From positions 1 through 9,846 of the forward strand of contig CAKRAY010000045.1 of the NCBI GenBank assembly GCA_934296355.1: a stretch of DNA of 9,846 nt, written 5' to 3'. The stretch comes from an uncultured Clostridia bacterium (GTDB lineage Bacteria; Bacillota; Clostridia; Christensenellales; DTU072). The position numbers and the translations under genes were made by a program. Positions within the stretch are counted from its first letter, which is position 1. Each line of letters opens with the position of its first letter. Of the stretch, positions 1-7,092 are shown in pieces. The notes beneath the pieces are model-generated. The model ran no database searches. It was not told where the DNA came from and saw only the letters and a program-made list of their open reading frames with translations.

Positions 1-61
1 AATATTTTTAGCAAACGAAGGAAATTATCATAAAACGCGCTTTCGACCTCATACTAAAAAT

Positions 62-1258
62 ATGCGGAAAAAGTTACTTATTATTTTAATAATAACGTTA
101 TTGTGTCTTTTGCTTACGGCGGCGAAATTTACCGACAAGACGTTAAAAATCAAACTTACGAGCGAGTATAAAACGTTCGAAAAAGAGTACGAGTTACCGT
201 TTTCCGCACGCATAAAAACCGCCGTAAAATATCGCGGCGATTTACGAGAATTTTGTCAAAGCGAGTTTTCGGGTAACGTAACAGATTTTTTCGATTACCT
301 AAACGCCGATATCGTAGTAGATACCGCCGCGTTTCTCGACACGCTGACCGTTGCGCCGGTAGAGCCGCAAGCAATCTATTCGGGTAACGGACGGTTCGAC
401 TACTTCGAAGGAAAAAACGGTAGAACCGCCGACCTTCATAAAACTTTATATAATCAATTTTTTTACGAAAAAAGCGAAGTCGTTTTTTCTTCCGTTTCCC
501 CGTCCGAAACGCTTACGGAAGTGAAAGAACGCACGAAAAAAGTCGCCTCTTTTTCCACTTCCGTTGCCTCGTCGTCATTAAATCGTAAGAAAAACGTTCG
601 CCTTGCGGCGGAAAGACTCGACGGTATTTGCGTCAAGCCGGGAGAGACTCTTTCTTTTAACCTTTTCGTCGGGCAACGCACGATAGAAAACGGCTTTTTC
701 GTAGGAAAAGTGATTATAGGCGGGGTATACGCTGACGGAATAGGCGGAGGCGTTTGTCAAGTTTCCACAACGCTCTATAACGCGTGGTTAAAGGCGGGAA
801 TGAACGCGGTTTTTTCTCGCGGACACTCGTTGCCCGCGTCCTACGTCGCGCCGGGGCTTGACGCGATGGTAACCGATTACAGCGACCTCGTTTTGATTAA
901 CGACGGTAATTATCCCGTATATCTAAACTCGTTTTGCGACGCTAATATCGTGAAATTCGACGTATACGGCGAAAAACGCTTCAAAAACGTCAGTTTATCG
1001 TCGGAATTAATAAAGTCGTACGAGTATGACGAATACGAAGTTATCGGCGGCGATAAAAACGAGATAATTTCCTTGCCGCAAGGGAAGAAAACCTATCGTT
1101 CTTATGCGGAATACGAGCGTTTTGACGGAACTAAATTCAAGGTAAAACTAAGGGATACCACATACTTACCCGTCAAAGGGAAAAAAATGGTTACTTTTTC
1201 TTCTCCCGACACGGATAAAAACGACGAACAAGGACAAAATAAAAGTATAAACTCATAA
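62..1258 (+). CDS. VanW-domain membrane-anchored or secreted protein
   Basis: This is a VanW-family protein of 398 residues. It starts with two lysines and a hydrophobic stretch (about residues 4-21), which reads as a signal peptide or single membrane anchor, so the body should lie outside the cell. The VanW domain spans about residues 158-292: it has VKPGETLSFN at 191-200, the family's glycine-rich core GGGVCQVSTTLYNA at 228-241, and RGHSLP at 253-258. The C-terminal part (about 310-380) resembles the strand-rich tail often found after VanW domains. The biochemical role of VanW is not established; the name comes from vancomycin-resistance clusters, but most copies, like this one, have no van genes nearby. 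No Shine-Dalgarno sits before the ATG at 62, and the frame is open to the left window edge. A start upstream of the window is possible, but the signal-like N-terminus favours the ATG. A zinc-ribbon miniprotein follows 12 bp after the stop. Confidence 0.85.
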   Translation: MRKKLLIILIITLLCLLLTAAKFTDKTLKIKLTSEYKTFEKEYELPFSARIKTAVKYRGDLREFCQSEFSGNVTDFFDYLNADIVVDTAAFLDTLTVAPVEPQAIYSGNGRFDYFEGKNGRTADLHKTLYNQFFYEKSEVVFSSVSPSETLTEVKERTKKVASFSTSVASSSLNRKKNVRLAAERLDGICVKPGETLSFNLFVGQRTIENGFFVGKVIIGGVYADGIGGGVCQVSTTLYNAWLKAGMNAVFSRGHSLPASYVAPGLDAMVTDYSDLVLINDGNYPVYLNSFCDANIVKFDVYGEKRFKNVSLSSELIKSYEYDEYEVIGGDKNEIISLPQGKKTYRSYAEYERFDGTKFKVKLRDTTYLPVKGKKMVTFSSPDTDKNDEQGQNKSINS

Positions 1259-1270
1259 GGAGGAACGACA

Positions 1271-1414
1271 ATGAAGAATATTGTTAAAACCGGCGAAAAG
1301 CCCGGACGCGGAAAGTACGTTTGTACCAACTGTCACACTTGCGTGAACTTGGACGCGGGAGACAAATTACCTCCCTGCCCGAAGTGTACGAACAGCGAAT
1401 TTACTAAAGAATAA
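1271..1414 (+). CDS. small zinc-ribbon protein (47 aa)
   Basis: A 47-residue ORF begins at an ATG with an excellent Shine-Dalgarno, AAGGAGG at 1257-1263, which overlaps the TAA stop of the VanW gene. The two genes are therefore probably cotranscribed and translationally coupled. The protein has two cysteine knuckles, CTNC at residues 18-21 and CPKC at 36-39, plus an extra Cys24, in the arrangement of a rubredoxin-like zinc ribbon. The N-terminal KTGEKPGRGKYVC is typical of short stand-alone zinc-ribbon proteins in Firmicutes. It presumably binds one structural zinc ion. Its partner and role are unknown; nothing here shows DNA binding or redox activity. There is no signal peptide, so it should be cytoplasmic, unlike its neighbour. 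A terminator follows about 60 bp downstream. Confidence 0.82.
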   Translation: MKNIVKTGEKPGRGKYVCTNCHTCVNLDAGDKLPPCPKCTNSEFTKE

Positions 1415-1474
1415 CATTGCTTAGGCGGATAGCGAAACTATTTTTAATATAATCGTTATTCGTTCTGAACAAAA

Positions 1475-1528
1475 ACAAAGCGGTAGATAATCGTTACTTA
1501 TTCGATATCTACCGCTTTGTCTTTTTTT
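1475..1528. terminator. bidirectional intrinsic terminator between convergent genes
   Basis: A perfect 15-bp inverted repeat has arms 1475-1489 and 1506-1520 with a 16-nt loop. A run of seven T lies on the plus strand at 1522-1528. On the opposite strand the complement of AAAAA at 1471-1475 gives a T run for minus-strand transcripts. It lies between the plus-strand VanW/zinc-ribbon pair and the minus-strand alarmone synthetase, so it can end both transcripts. Other than this hairpin, 1415-1541 shows nothing recognisable. Confidence 0.9.
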
Positions 1529-1541
1529 GGGCATAGATTTA

Positions 1542-2219
1542 TTATTTATCTTTGTTTTCGATTTTTATCTCTTCGTATATCTCCTGCATTTCGTTATCGA
1601 TAGCGTTGAGCCTGTCGGCGCAAAATCGCAATTTGGTCTGCAAATTTTTATTGACATCGTTGTCCGTTTTGTATTTCAGTTGATGTTCGAGCGTAGCCCA
1701 CATATCCATTGCGATGGTTCTTATTTGCACTTCCGCCGGTACGTCCACCGTTTCTTCGGCTAAGAATATAGGAACTTTTACCACGACGTGCAAACTTCTG
1801 TACCCGTTGGGTTTAGGATTAACGATATAATCTTTTCTTTTAATTTGCGTTACGTCCGCTTGACCCACGAGCAAGTCGGCTATTCTGTAAACGTCGTCTA
1901 CGTAATTACAAACGACGCGTATTCCCGCTATGTCGAAAAGGTTCTCTTTTGCCGATTCGAGGCTTATTTCGTATCCTTTTCTTCTTAACTTTTCGAGGAT
2001 ACTCATAGGCGTTTTCAGCCTGCTATCGATATTGTGAATCGGGTTATATTTATACTTTACGGAAAACTCTTCGTCGAGAATTTCGAGTTTGGTTCTTATC
2101 TCTTTAATCGCCGAGGAATAGAGGTGCATTATGTCTTGCATCTCATTATACGCTTGAATCGCTTTTTGATTATTCCCTATTCTGTTTATAAACTCGTTTG
2201 CGTCGTACCCGTTATCCAT
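1542..2219 (-). CDS. relQ: small alarmone synthetase, RelQ/YjbM type GTP pyrophosphokinase
   Basis: This 225-residue protein transfers pyrophosphate from ATP to GTP or GDP, making (p)ppGpp, the stringent-response alarmone. It is a single-domain synthetase: it lacks the HD hydrolase domain and the TGS and ACT domains of long RelA/SpoT proteins, and its size matches RelQ (about 210-230). Visible synthetase motifs are SRLKTPMSILEKLRRKG at 66-82, the metal-binding DIAGIR at 96-101, KDYIVNPKPNGYRSLH at 129-144 (the substrate G-loop, with the GYRSLH form usual in small synthetases) and EVQIRT at 163-168, which carries the conserved glutamate. WATLEHQLKYK follows at 174-184. The ends are helical and charged, as in the tetrameric RelQ family. 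The Shine-Dalgarno is weak (AGG 4 nt before the ATG) and no clear promoter is seen in the 82-bp gap upstream. RelP is the main alternative, but the length and motifs fit RelQ better. Confidence 0.9.
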   Translation of the reverse strand: MDNGYDANEFINRIGNNQKAIQAYNEMQDIMHLYSSAIKEIRTKLEILDEEFSVKYKYNPIHNIDSRLKTPMSILEKLRRKGYEISLESAKENLFDIAGIRVVCNYVDDVYRIADLLVGQADVTQIKRKDYIVNPKPNGYRSLHVVVKVPIFLAEETVDVPAEVQIRTIAMDMWATLEHQLKYKTDNDVNKNLQTKLRFCADRLNAIDNEMQEIYEEIKIENKDK

Positions 2220-2259
2220 AACGCCTAATATTTTACCTTAAAAACATTAAAATAATCGT

Positions 2260-2283
2260 AAAAGCCGATAATCCTCGGCTTTT
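2260..2283 (-). terminator. probable terminator of the inositol operon
   Basis: A 9-bp inverted repeat has arms 2260-2268 and 2275-2283 (AAAAGCCGA / TCGGCTTTT) with a 6-nt loop. It lies 18 bp past the iolG stop on the minus strand. The T residues of the minus-strand transcript are mostly the four inside the right arm, followed by ACGATTATTTT, so this may be a leaky terminator. It separates the operon from the alarmone synthetase gene on the same strand. Confidence 0.65.
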
Positions 2284-2301
2284 AGAGTTTTTACGCTATT
2301 T

Positions 2302-3330
2302 TTACAGTCCGTATACGGAAGCGATTTCGCTTACTTTTATAGGGCGGTGTTCTACGAGAGATTTCTTGGCGGCAAGTCCGATAAGCACGGGTTGCAATCC
2401 GCATTCGACGTTGACGGTTACTTGTTTATCGTTGACTACGCAATCGACGAACTCGGTTATCTCGTTTACGTACGCTTGCATGTATCTTTCGAGGAAGAAC
2501 AAGAGCGGTTTTTCGCCGTGTACGCCGTCGGCGTTGCTTACCACCGCGCTCGACTCGGTGTCGTTACTTATCGCGACCTGTCCTAAGGAGCCGAAGGCTT
2601 CCACTCTTTGGTCGTATCCGTAAGATGCCCTTCTGCAATTATCTATGACGGCAATCGCGCCGTTTGCGAGTTTCATACTGATTACGGCGGTATCGATGTC
2701 ACCGGCTTTACCTATTTCTTCGTCTACGAGTACCGCGCCGTAACTAAATACCTCTTCTACTTCGCTTCCCGACATAAATCTTATCATATCGAAGTCGTGA
2801 ATGGTCATATCGAGGAAAATTCCGCCCGAAACTTTGATATAACTTACCGGCGGGGCGGCGGGGTCGCGAGAACAAACTTTAAGCACGTTCAATTCGCCTA
2901 TTTTTCCGTCTTCCACCGCTTTGCGCGCCGAACGGAAGTTGTGGTCGAATCTACGATTGAATCCAACTTGATACTTGATTTCGGGATGTTTTTTCAAAGC
3001 GTTCATAACTTCGATAATCTTACTTACGTCGTGGTCGATGGGTTTTTCGCAGAAAACGTGTTTTCCCGCCTCTATCGCTTCGACGCTGATTTTAGAGTGC
3101 GTATCCGTACTCGAACAAATAAGCACCGCCTGTATGTCTTTATCGTTAAGAATTTCGTGATAATCCTTAGTGAAATGTTCGATTCCCAAGTTTTTAGCCC
3201 ATTCTACGGTAGCGTCGTTCAAGAACGGGTCGGCAACGGTTTTTACCGTGGCGTTTTTTACATAACGCATAATGCTTTCGCAGTGAACTTTTCCGATTCT
3301 TCCCGCGCCTATAATACCTACGTTAATCAT
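2302..3330 (-). CDS. iolG: inositol 2-dehydrogenase (Gfo/Idh/MocA family)
   Basis: This NAD-dependent oxidoreductase of 342 residues is predicted to oxidise myo-inositol to scyllo-inosose, the first step of inositol breakdown in the cytoplasm. The N-terminal Rossmann fold has the dinucleotide motif GAGRIG at residues 8-13. The family's EKP motif is at 95-97, giving the catalytic lysine Lys96. Asp174 and His178 in LDMTIHDFDM match the Asp/His catalytic pair of inositol dehydrogenases, and GFNRRFD at 123-129 is characteristic. The length equals the usual 335-345. The start is supported by AAGGAGAT 6 nt upstream. It is the last gene of the operon, 25 bp after iolE. A dehydrogenase acting on scyllo-inositol or another cyclic polyol cannot be excluded from sequence alone, but linkage to iolE, iolD and iolB makes myo-inositol the best substrate. 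Confidence 0.9.
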   Translation of the reverse strand: MINVGIIGAGRIGKVHCESIMRYVKNATVKTVADPFLNDATVEWAKNLGIEHFTKDYHEILNDKDIQAVLICSSTDTHSKISVEAIEAGKHVFCEKPIDHDVSKIIEVMNALKKHPEIKYQVGFNRRFDHNFRSARKAVEDGKIGELNVLKVCSRDPAAPPVSYIKVSGGIFLDMTIHDFDMIRFMSGSEVEEVFSYGAVLVDEEIGKAGDIDTAVISMKLANGAIAVIDNCRRASYGYDQRVEAFGSLGQVAISNDTESSAVVSNADGVHGEKPLLFFLERYMQAYVNEITEFVDCVVNDKQVTVNVECGLQPVLIGLAAKKSLVEHRPIKVSEIASVYGL

Positions 3331-3355
3331 TTTTTTATCTCCTTAAACTTATTTT

Positions 3356-4249
3356 TTAGATATTCGTTAATTCTTTTATGTACTTTCTCGCTTTAACCGC
3401 GTACTTATACGGGTCGGCAATCGCGGGATCTTGTTCCGCTTCCACTAGTAGCCAGCCTTTATAATCGGCTTCGTCAAGGACGTCGAATATAGGCTTAAAA
3501 TCTATCGCGCCGTCGCCGGGAACGGTAAACGCGCCGAGCCTTACGCCTTGTAAAAAACTCAGACGCTCTTTTTTTACTCTCGCTACGACTTCGGGACGGA
3601 TATCTTTTAAGTGAACGTGTTTAATTCTCTTAGCGTACTTTTTCAAAACCGCCATGTAGTCTTCGCCGCAATACGCAAGGTGTCCGCTGTCGAACAGCAA
3701 GAACACGCTGTCGCTATCCGTGCCGTCCATCATTCTGTCGATTTCTGCCGCGGTTTGCACTACCGTACCCATGTGATGATGATAGGTGAGCGTTATGCCG
3801 TACTCTTTCGCTATTTTTCCGAGTAAAGAAAGTCCGTCGCAAAATCTTGCCCATTCGCTGTCGTTCATAACGTACTTTTTCTCGAAAACGGGCGTGTCCA
3901 TTTGTCCTTGGATACTGTAACTTTGCTCGCTTACGCCGATTCTGTCCGCGCCGCACGCTTTTAAGAACGCGCATTTTTCTCTGAACGCTTTTTCCACTTC
4001 CGCAAACGGCTCGGTCAGTATAAACGCCGAAAACCAACTGTTGGCGACACGTAAACCTCTGCAAGACAAGGCGTCTACGAGCGCGGCGGGGTCGGTAGGA
4101 TACTTATTTCCGATTTCGCAACCTTCGTATCCGGCGAGAGCCATTTCGCTCACGCATTGAAAAAACGTGTTTTCCGCGCCGAGGTCGGGCATATCGTCGT
4201 TAGTCCAAGCGATAGGGGCGATACCTAATTTGATATTTTCTCTTTTCAT
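3356..4249 (-). CDS. iolE: myo-inosose-2 dehydratase
   Basis: This 297-residue protein is predicted to dehydrate scyllo-inosose to 3D-(3,5/4)-trihydroxycyclohexane-1,2-dione, the second step of the pathway. It is a TIM-barrel protein of the xylose isomerase-like superfamily, and its length matches characterised IolE. Recognition rests on the N-terminal GIAPIAWTNDDMPDLG at residues 9-24, which is diagnostic of IolE, and on barrel residues that usually hold the metal: HHH at 157-159, FDSGH at 186-190, HVHLKD at 211-216 and VEAEQD at 269-274. The Shine-Dalgarno AAAGGA sits about 9 nt before the ATG. The gene follows iolD after an 87-bp gap, the longest in the operon, and precedes iolG by 25 bp. 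Confidence 0.93.
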   Translation of the reverse strand: MKRENIKLGIAPIAWTNDDMPDLGAENTFFQCVSEMALAGYEGCEIGNKYPTDPAALVDALSCRGLRVANSWFSAFILTEPFAEVEKAFREKCAFLKACGADRIGVSEQSYSIQGQMDTPVFEKKYVMNDSEWARFCDGLSLLGKIAKEYGITLTYHHHMGTVVQTAAEIDRMMDGTDSDSVFLLFDSGHLAYCGEDYMAVLKKYAKRIKHVHLKDIRPEVVARVKKERLSFLQGVRLGAFTVPGDGAIDFKPIFDVLDEADYKGWLLVEAEQDPAIADPYKYAVKARKYIKELTNI

Positions 4250-4313
4250 AATGATTTTTCCTTTATTTATAAAATTTTGAATTTTTGTTTCGTTTTTAAT
4301 TGCGCGGGTAAAG

Positions 4314-4323
4314 CGGCGCGCCG
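4314..4323. other. GC-rich palindrome in the iolD-iolE gap
   Basis: The AT-rich 87-bp spacer between iolD and iolE contains the perfect 10-bp palindrome CGGCGCGCCG shortly after the iolD stop. No T tract follows it on the minus strand, so it does not look like a terminator in the operon's direction. It could be an mRNA-stabilising or processing stem between the two cistrons, or chance. No convincing promoter is seen in this spacer. Confidence 0.3.
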
Positions 4324-4336
4324 AGCGTTTTTACTC

Positions 4337-6268
4337 TTAATACTGCCTTGCTTCGGAAAGTTTTTCTTCTCTCGCTGCGAGGGCGGCTTTTTGCGCTTCC
4401 GTTCTCGGCGCGTCCGAACAACCCACGTTCCACCAACCGCCGTAACCGTCGGTCATGGTTTTGGGCAAAACTTTTACGTCGATAAGCGTAGGTCTTGTTT
4501 GCTTCAAACTGTCCTTAATCGCCGCTTCGAGTTCTTCGGGGGTTCTCGCCGTATAAGTAACGAATCCGTAGCCTTTCGCGACCGTCGCGTAGTCTATGCA
4601 CATAAACTCGCCGTTCCTTATAGGTTCGTCGCCCGTTCTGTATCTCGCTTCCGTACACAACGCGTCTACGCCTTGTCCCATTTGCAAGTTGTTTATACAG
4701 CCGAAACTCTCGTTATCGAAGAGTAGCACGTTAATCTTTTTGCCCTCTTGCACCGCCGTGACCATTTCGCCGTGCAGCATATTGAAACTGCCGTCGCCGC
4801 ACATTGCGTAGACTTCTTTATCGGGACAAGCGAGTTTGCTTCCGAACGCGCCCGCTATCTCATATCCCATACAAGAGTATCCGTATTCCATATTATAGGA
4901 ACCTATACTGTCCGTTGTCCACATTCTTTGCAAGTCGCCGGGAAGCGAACCCGCCGCGCCGACGATAACCGCGTCGCTCGGAATAAGTCTTCTTATAATT
5001 CCTATTGCGGTCGTTTGACAAATCGTGCCTTTCGTGGCTTTTACAAAGTCCGCAAGCACGTTATCTGCTCGCGCTTTTATTTCGGGAACAAAGTTTTCCG
5101 TATATTTTAGGCTTGTCAACCTTGCCATTTCTTTTTCCCACGCTTTCTTTGCCGTTTTTATTTCGTCCTTATACGCGCTTACGTATCCTTCGAGCGCGTC
5201 GTCTAAGCCGAGGATACCCTCCTTCGCGTCCGCCACCACGGGAATCGCGTCCATTTTCCCGGCATGAAACGCGCTTGCGTTAATCGTGACGATTTGCGCG
5301 CCGGCGTAAAGCCACTTAGACGAAGAAGTAAAATCGGTAAACCTCGTACCGACGCCGATTATTAAGTCGGCTTTGCTCGCCACGCTATTCGCCGCGCCGT
5401 TACCGGTAACGCCTATGCCGCCCAGGTTAAGATAATGCGAACTTTCTATCGCGCTTTTTCCCGCTTGCGTTTCCGCAAAAGGTATATTGTGTTTTTCGCA
5501 AAAAGCGGCGACTTGCTTGCCGGCAAACGAATATCTTACGCCGCCGCCGACGATAAGAAGCGGATATTTCGCTTTTTTTATCGCTTGCGCCGCAAGATTT
5601 ATCATATATTTTTCGGGAAGAGTTCTTCTTATATAATGCACTCTTTTCCTAAAAAAGTCCTCGTTAAACTCGTAACTTTCGCCTTGAACGTCTTGGCTGA
5701 CGGCAATCGCCACCGCGCCGGTATGCGCCGAGTCGGTCAAAACTCGCATTGCGTTCACGAGCGCGGTCATAATCGTTTCCGGGCGGGTGATTTTATCGAA
5801 ATATCTCGTTACCGCGGCAAACGCGTCCGCTGTCGTAATGCCGGGGTTATGCAACTGTTCTACTTGCTGTAACACCGGGTCGGGCTGACGGCTGGCGAAC
5901 GTGTCGCCCATAAATAGCAAAAGAGGCACGTTGTTTACCGTGGCGGTAGCCGCTGCGGTTACCATATTCGCGGAACCCGGACCGATACTCGAAACACACG
6001 GCAAAATCTTCATTCTGTTGTGCATTTTAGCATAAGCCGTCGCCGCTTGCGCCATGCCTTGCTCGTTTCTGCCCTGATATACTTTTATGCCGTGCTTTGC
6101 CATCGATAGCGCTTCGCCTACGCCTAATACGCAGCCGTGTCCGAATATCGTATAGAAACCCTCTACGAATTTGCTTTCTACTATCTTTTCGTCTTGCGTT
6201 ATCGCCACGTACTGATTATCCAAAAATCTTACTATCGCTTCGCCTACGGTCAATCTGACTTTATTCAT
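4337..6268 (-). CDS. iolD: 3D-(3,5/4)-trihydroxycyclohexane-1,2-dione hydrolase, ThDP-dependent
   Basis: This 643-residue enzyme is predicted to open the ring of trihydroxycyclohexane-1,2-dione by hydrolysis, giving 5-deoxy-D-glucuronate. It has the three-domain layout of the thiamine diphosphate family (acetolactate synthase-like). The N-terminal pyrimidine-binding domain carries the cofactor-activating glutamate Glu69 in QGRNEQGMA and the segment SIGPGSANMVTAAATA at 94-109. A middle domain spans about 190-340. The C-terminal pyrophosphate domain has the GDG...NN magnesium/ThDP motif, with GDGS at 491-494 and NN at 516-517. The tail motif GGWWNVG is typical of IolD and separates it from acetolactate synthases. 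Length is usual for IolD (about 640). The Shine-Dalgarno AGGAG overlaps the TAG stop of iolB, with only 8 bp between the two genes, suggesting translational coupling. Confidence 0.94.
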   Translation of the reverse strand: MNKVRLTVGEAIVRFLDNQYVAITQDEKIVESKFVEGFYTIFGHGCVLGVGEALSMAKHGIKVYQGRNEQGMAQAATAYAKMHNRMKILPCVSSIGPGSANMVTAAATATVNNVPLLLFMGDTFASRQPDPVLQQVEQLHNPGITTADAFAAVTRYFDKITRPETIMTALVNAMRVLTDSAHTGAVAIAVSQDVQGESYEFNEDFFRKRVHYIRRTLPEKYMINLAAQAIKKAKYPLLIVGGGVRYSFAGKQVAAFCEKHNIPFAETQAGKSAIESSHYLNLGGIGVTGNGAANSVASKADLIIGVGTRFTDFTSSSKWLYAGAQIVTINASAFHAGKMDAIPVVADAKEGILGLDDALEGYVSAYKDEIKTAKKAWEKEMARLTSLKYTENFVPEIKARADNVLADFVKATKGTICQTTAIGIIRRLIPSDAVIVGAAGSLPGDLQRMWTTDSIGSYNMEYGYSCMGYEIAGAFGSKLACPDKEVYAMCGDGSFNMLHGEMVTAVQEGKKINVLLFDNESFGCINNLQMGQGVDALCTEARYRTGDEPIRNGEFMCIDYATVAKGYGFVTYTARTPEELEAAIKDSLKQTRPTLIDVKVLPKTMTDGYGGWWNVGCSDAPRTEAQKAALAAREEKLSEARQY

Positions 6269-6276
6269 ATAAACTC

Positions 6277-7065
6277 CTATTTTTTTGGTACAAATTTAAC
6301 TTCCGATTCGAGCCAAGTGTATCTCGGGTCGACTATTCTCGTTTTTTTCCACGGATTACCGTCGAGGTGGCGTATCATCCAAACGTTATACATCGGGAAC
6401 CCGGGCGCGGTCACTTGAACGTGCGTTTTTCCGCCGGGGAAGAAACCCACGGAGCCATTAGTCACCTTATACGCCTCGTCGCCGATAAAACAGCCGCCGA
6501 AGCCTTCTTCTCTGTCGAATTCGTAGTAATACACTTCGGGTTGCGGATGGCTGTGCGGAACGTAACTCCACCACCTACCTTGACGCGCCAAAACTTCCCC
6601 TATTACCAAATTACTGTACGGGGCGTTGTCGTAATCGAATATGGTATTAACGTCGCGTACCGCCGTGTTCTCCCACATTCCCTCGCAACTTACGGTTTGA
6701 ATAACGTCCTCTTTTCTATAAATCTTCGTCGCGAAAACTCTCTCGTTCTCGGTGGAAAGATATATAAATCTACTGTCGTCTTTCGCTTCGATTTCCACGC
6801 GTACGCCCTTACAAACGTGCAAAGTCGTAGGTAAATCGTCGAACAGTCCGCGTCTTTCCGCGTCTTCGTTCACCCAATCCGCTTTTATGCCTATTTTCCC
6901 CGCGATAAGTAAAATCGCTATTTCCTGCTTATCGTTATAAAACTCTCTTTTTTCGCCTTTTCTCAAACTGAAAACGGATATGTCCATTAGCGACTCGCCG
7001 CCTATCCCGTTAATGCGCGTTAAAACTTTTTCTCCCATCTCGTTAAATTCGGGATAATTAAACAT
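6277..7065 (-). CDS. iolB: 5-deoxy-glucuronate isomerase
   Basis: This 262-residue protein is predicted to convert 5-deoxy-D-glucuronate to 2-deoxy-5-keto-D-gluconate. It has the duplicated cupin organisation of the KduI/IolB family. The metal site of the C-terminal cupin is visible as His171, His173 and Glu177 in VPHSHPQPEVYYYEF, and His215 in GGKTHVQVTAPG. WMIRHLDGNPW near 229-239 is also characteristic of IolB. Its length is slightly under the usual 270. The start has AGAGG 10 nt upstream. It lies 27 bp after the transporter gene and 8 bp before iolD. It is the last pathway step encoded here, as no iolC or iolJ follows. Confidence 0.92.
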   Translation of the reverse strand: MFNYPEFNEMGEKVLTRINGIGGESLMDISVFSLRKGEKREFYNDKQEIAILLIAGKIGIKADWVNEDAERRGLFDDLPTTLHVCKGVRVEIEAKDDSRFIYLSTENERVFATKIYRKEDVIQTVSCEGMWENTAVRDVNTIFDYDNAPYSNLVIGEVLARQGRWWSYVPHSHPQPEVYYYEFDREEGFGGCFIGDEAYKVTNGSVGFFPGGKTHVQVTAPGFPMYNVWMIRHLDGNPWKKTRIVDPRYTWLESEVKFVPKK

Positions 7066-7092
7066 TATTTATTTACCTCTGTCTTTGATTTT

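Noticed and set aside
62..1258. Vancomycin-resistance cluster
   Set aside because: VanW domains are common in Clostridia without resistance. No vanH, vanA/B-type ligase, vanX or vanRS genes are in the window.
2608..3396. 262-codon open frame on the plus strand opposite iolG
   Set aside because: It lies antisense to a well-supported gene with clear catalytic motifs, has no ribosome binding site, and its translation shows no recognisable domain. It is a by-product of codon bias.
3714..4064. 116-codon minus-strand frame overlapping iolE in another frame
   Set aside because: It is the same-strand out-of-frame shadow of a complete, full-length IolE, with no ribosome binding site.
5435..5872. 145-codon plus-strand frame inside iolD
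   Set aside because: It is antisense to the ThDP enzyme and its arginine- and phenylalanine-rich composition is typical of shadow frames.
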